The translations under genes were made by a program, and so were the position numbers. A DNA stretch of 42,261 nt from Anaerolineae bacterium (lineage in GTDB: Bacteria; Chloroflexota; Anaerolineae; Aggregatilineales; Phototrophicaceae): assembly GCA_019912965.1 (NCBI GenBank), contig JAIOHM010000011.1, positions 1 to 42,261 on the forward strand, written 5' to 3'. Below are positions 40,301 to 42,261 of this stretch, one piece after another. The first letter of the stretch is position 1. Every line of letters starts with the position of its first letter. Below the pieces are notes generated by a model. The model was not told the DNA's origin. It worked only from the letters and a program-made list of their open reading frames with translations, and made no database searches.

Positions 40301-41253
40301 AGTTGGATGCGATTTTGTTCCGGTTGAATCAGGAAAATCGCGGCATAATCGGCCTGGATAATGGTCGCCGCTGTTTGGCAGGCGGTTTTCATGGCAATCG
40401 GCTGGTCAACATTGAACATGGCATTTTGTGCCATGCGGTTGACCAGTGCCAGTTTACGCATCAGGGCAGCGCTCTGGTTATAAAGCTGGGCGCTTTCGCG
40501 GGCGGCTGCGGTCGTCTGGTGATACCGTTGGGCGTAGGCAGCAACCATCAAAATGATGACAGCGAAGATACTTAGGCCAGAACCCCGGAAAATCAATGGC
40601 AGGATGATAATGAGCGGCAGCAGCGCAATTTCCGTGAACAAACGATAACGCTGATGAACATCCATCGGTGCTGGCGGCCATGTTTTAGGAGTGGCAGTCA
40701 ACAAATATTCAACGATATGCGAGGCTGCTAAGGCCACTATAATGACGACCAGCACGGGCAGAACAGATATACGTGGTGCTGTGCTGCCCATGATGCGAAA
40801 AATCAATTCAGCCGTGAGTAGCAGGACAGCCTGAAGGAACAGTGAATCGCGGGCGCTGCGAAAGGTTTCCGCCGGAGGGTGATCCCAAAAATGACCGGAT
40901 TTACCGAATTGCAGCCGAATCGCCGCAGCGATACTAATACCTGTCAGCACCAGCAGCAGGGTTGGTCCTAACCCATTAATCTGCCATGCAACCAAAATCG
41001 CCAGATGCCTGTAGGCTGACCATGTACTATCTTCGGCATGTTCATCCCACAGACTGCTGAAGACATACAGGACAAAACACAACAGTCCCGCCAATGTGTC
41101 ATTAACTTCGAGATCGAAAAGGGGAGCAATCAGGGTAAGGATGATAGCGGCGCAAGTCAATATCACCCCGATGAAAACGCCAGAACTGCGCTGAGATCGT
41201 GAGGGGAAGGAGACGAGAGACGGCGTTTTATCGTCCGAGGTTGGGAGTGTCAT
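37366..41253 (-). CDS. large membrane histidine kinase with multiple GAF domains and PAS
   Basis: This 1295-residue protein has seven or eight hydrophobic segments in residues 25-235, a coiled stretch (235-265), four GAF-like domains (about 265-425, 435-600, 610-770, 780-930), a PAS domain (935-1060, R-D-G-V-I-L-L-D-Y-R-G), HisKA with phospho-acceptor H1076 in V-H-D-L-R-S-P-L-A-A and HATPase_c with N-L-V-D-N-G, D-S-G-P-G-I and G-S-G-I-G-L. No receiver domain or partner regulator is adjacent. GAF domains bind small ligands or chromophores, but no conserved chromophore cysteine stands out. It has no clear Shine-Dalgarno site. It probably integrates several cytoplasmic signals plus a membrane input; target unknown. 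Confidence 0.92.
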   Translation of the reverse strand: MTLPTSDDKTPSLVSFPSRSQRSSGVFIGVILTCAAIILTLIAPLFDLEVNDTLAGLLCFVLYVFSSLWDEHAEDSTWSAYRHLAILVAWQINGLGPTLLLVLTGISIAAAIRLQFGKSGHFWDHPPAETFRSARDSLFLQAVLLLTAELIFRIMGSTAPRISVLPVLVVIIVALAASHIVEYLLTATPKTWPPAPMDVHQRYRLFTEIALLPLIIILPLIFRGSGLSIFAVIILMVAAYAQRYHQTTAAARESAQLYNQSAALMRKLALVNRMAQNAMFNVDQPIAMKTACQTAATIIQADYAAIFLIQPEQNRIQLAESMGFSGEQLAAGYNLPYKPPLPSLDNTYAIADTQITPDTSLAAAFHRALGVRALALVPLRSGNLELGYLAVYHNQPHMHKPMELELLEILGGQLAASLDNIQLLQALELHAFELSHLVYLSRVATSSPQIDKVSAELADVLRQITAMDWATLALREEQNGRMPILGISGNGKPVSSTPGSFVPAMPEIDQMDGNLSSQIHSFHIGQSDISDALHSFMESYGLVSLVLAPLIANNQLMGLILLGAVRLHRLSAREEQMLETATNQLANQLANLQLYQRTNTELHQQLEQLALIEDIVQRISSSHDFNTIIDDVFEAAIKSTRADMVDLALLTEAEDFWVIERYYEDGKPIKRVFSQRKDEGIIGKVQRTGEIILTPDNSAVSDYVPTEDANYRSSLSVPLTKDGDTVGVLNVESKKGDFFNRSQADFLKNLGGHAIISIDNARLLEELQHQINTLTSLRELSLEIATATDTDSVAKAVLKTAMRLTRGQYAVIFHYDGKTVTPLEKIESGQALSAKSQKNLFQEIAQQAANSREVQAVERVSEIDSSGNGAPIYPSLIATPITRSDQIHEVLCIAFAEEQHFESRDYNTLSLLAIQAAGHLENAALHERIRQGSNRLRAILDSTRDGVILLDYRGRLIEVNPAAQRLLGINLNDHIDESFVDTLLHHLESDEDQQAGYSREELKTLARIQRLEPEGITRREFARQTAPNTITYVEEIGSTVLDENDHMMGRLLVLRDITEEKMVEIYRDEITGMAVHDLRSPLAAIISAQKIAQDNLARPDGKEAIRQALNASLTSADKLMTLVNSLLDIRKGKEMTLERGAASIGELIDSAWQTLQPTAQKHNIPAEFIIPDDLPDVNVDADKMRRVLINLVDNGLRYTPAGKPIQISVQPMPKQRGKLLVRIADSGPGIPAKAREKIFEQYWQVKENRPLRGSKGSGIGLTFCQKVLEAHGERIWVENESPLPGACFAFTLPIC

Positions 41254-41380
41254 GCCGTTTCATTGAGCACAGATAATTTATCACTTTTGAGAAAATTAAG
41301 TTAATGTTGTGCTCTATAGCGGTTCTCAATCTTCCTTCAAATACTAGCATACAAACCAGAGGCCAGCAATATAGGTTTTG

Positions 41381-42261
41381 TTAGGCTTTATTGTCTGCAC
41401 TAACAAGGCGCTGATAAATTTCGGTTGCACAGGCCAGAGCGATTAACCACCAGCTAATAAAGGCGAAGCGATCCCAAATGGGAATGGCATCACCGAGGCC
41501 AAAAACAGCGTGTGCCAGCAGGCCTCCACCAACCGCCACTGCCAGTACTTTTACCTGTGGGATGCCGCGCCGGTAACAACGGATGAGGACAAAGGCAATC
41601 ACCACAAACCAACCGATGTAAATCACCAATCCCGGTACACCTAAATCAGTGCCAATTTGGAGCAGTTCATTATGGGTGTGTGGCAGGATGCGTGTTTCAT
41701 AACCGGCGACCGGATAGAGCGCACGTACACGTCCATCCCGGAATTGGTTGAGGCCAACACCCGTTAGTGGCAAATCAGTCAGGATATTGAATGCCTGTTC
41801 CCAGATGCCCAGTCGCAGCGAAGCACTCAGTTCGTCGCGGTCAATCTGAATGTCGAGTCGGGCAGGGCTGAATACATTGCGAATAATCATGACTTCCAGC
41901 ACGACCAGCAGTACCAATCCACCCCAGGCCGCTATCCGCCAGCGCCATCGTCGAATCAGCAAGGGAGTCATCAGACCCAGCGCCAGTAGTGTTCCCGCTA
42001 ATGCGAAACGACTCTGACCTAAAACGATTGCCAGCAGCACTGCCGCGAAACCAAACCCGCAGGCAGCGCGAAAAATTGTTCCTGATTTTGTGTTCAGGTT
42101 ATAAGTGGCTAACCCGGCCAGTAGTGGCGCAATAAAGCACAACGCACCAGCAATTTCATTGGCATTGAAGGTGCCAAGGGGTAAATAGCGCGGAAACAGG
42201 TCGATGATGACTCGCAGTTGGTGGGATTTGCTGTTCCATTCTGTGGAGAGTAATCCTAACC
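41381..42261 (-). CDS. O-antigen ligase / polymerase-like protein (Wzy_C), N-terminus outside the window
   Basis: The frame is open to the right edge, so the gene starts beyond 42261. The visible 293 residues are a multi-spanning membrane protein with the Wzy/WaaL signature: R-L-G-I-W-E-Q-A-F-N-I, P-L-T-G-V-G-L-N-Q-F-R-D and the loop T-H-N-E-L-L-Q-I-G-T-D-L-G-V-P-G, where the H-N pair is typical of O-antigen ligases. It joins or polymerises polysaccharide units at the periplasmic face. Upstream residues F-N-A-N-E-I-A-G-A-L also fit the family. It precedes the histidine kinase gene on the same strand. Confidence 0.85.
   Translation of the reverse strand, partial: LGLLSTEWNSKSHQLRVIIDLFPRYLPLGTFNANEIAGALCFIAPLLAGLATYNLNTKSGTIFRAACGFGFAAVLLAIVLGQSRFALAGTLLALGLMTPLLIRRWRWRIAAWGGLVLLVVLEVMIIRNVFSPARLDIQIDRDELSASLRLGIWEQAFNILTDLPLTGVGLNQFRDGRVRALYPVAGYETRILPHTHNELLQIGTDLGVPGLVIYIGWFVVIAFVLIRCYRRGIPQVKVLAVAVGGGLLAHAVFGLGDAIPIWDRFAFISWWLIALACATEIYQRLVSADNKA

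Overview
The window looks like a chromosomal segment of a Chloroflexota bacterium, probably Anaerolineae-like. This is inferred from gene content, not from any marker gene. It is moderately GC-rich and carries several TIR proteins with HEAT repeats, two eukaryotic-type Ser/Thr kinases in multi-domain chains, an RRM-type RNA-binding protein, an F420-type luciferase-like oxidoreductase, a Uma2 protein, NBR1-like Ig domains on a C39 peptidase, and multi-GAF histidine kinases. I see no rRNA, tRNA, transposase, phage gene or CRISPR array.

Layout. 1-540: end of a TIR-FHA protein, cut by the window edge. 751-2631: a divergent HxlR regulator / quinone-oxidoreductase-like pair, then a RidA-family gene. 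2721-6913: a signalling block on the plus strand (TIR-HEAT-TIR, a 78-residue HEAT protein, a secreted SH3b plus seven-blade WD40 protein, TIR-HEAT). 7134-7777: two overlapping genes for microcompartment vertex proteins (EutN/CcmL fold) with no other shell gene nearby. 7783-11419: a minus-strand operon of a PAS histidine kinase, two stand-alone receivers and a STAS-like protein. 12380-15283: an ABM-like protein, a thioredoxin-like protein, and a second divergent oxidoreductase/HxlR pair. 15352-17913: a TIR-NACHT membrane protein. 17970-18660: a small protein and an RRM protein. 18968-28701: a kinase-receiver-HTH protein, an asparagine-synthase-like protein, a flippase, an NBR1-C39 peptidase and a kinase-ATPase-TPR protein. 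28811-29589: a VapBC-like pair. 29622-34723: an LLM oxidoreductase, an HtrA-like lipoprotein protease, a dual-specificity phosphatase, three related GNAT acetyltransferases and a Uma2 protein. 34724-35589: mostly non-coding, with a strong minus-strand promoter and intrinsic terminator that define a candidate small RNA of about 174 nt, plus a decayed secreted-protein gene. 35590-42261 (minus): DUF3592 protein, DegT-type aminotransferase, a 1295-residue multi-GAF histidine kinase and an O-antigen-ligase-like protein cut by the window end.

How the parts may work together. At least four proteins carry TIR domains. Complete TIRs keep a glutamate at the position of the NADase catalytic residue, and they are joined to scaffolds (HEAT, FHA, NACHT) typical of bacterial conflict or cell-death signalling. 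The kinases, FHA domain and phosphatase could form a phospho-signalling layer, but nothing in the sequence links them directly. The aminotransferase, asparagine-synthase-like protein, flippase and Wzy-like ligase point to surface polysaccharide synthesis.

Dispersed palindromic repeats of at least two families occur between genes and in places inside coding sequence: in-frame in the NACHT gene, at the end of a GNAT gene and at the stop codon of the LLM gene. A different repeat-like sequence makes up the tail of a vertex protein.
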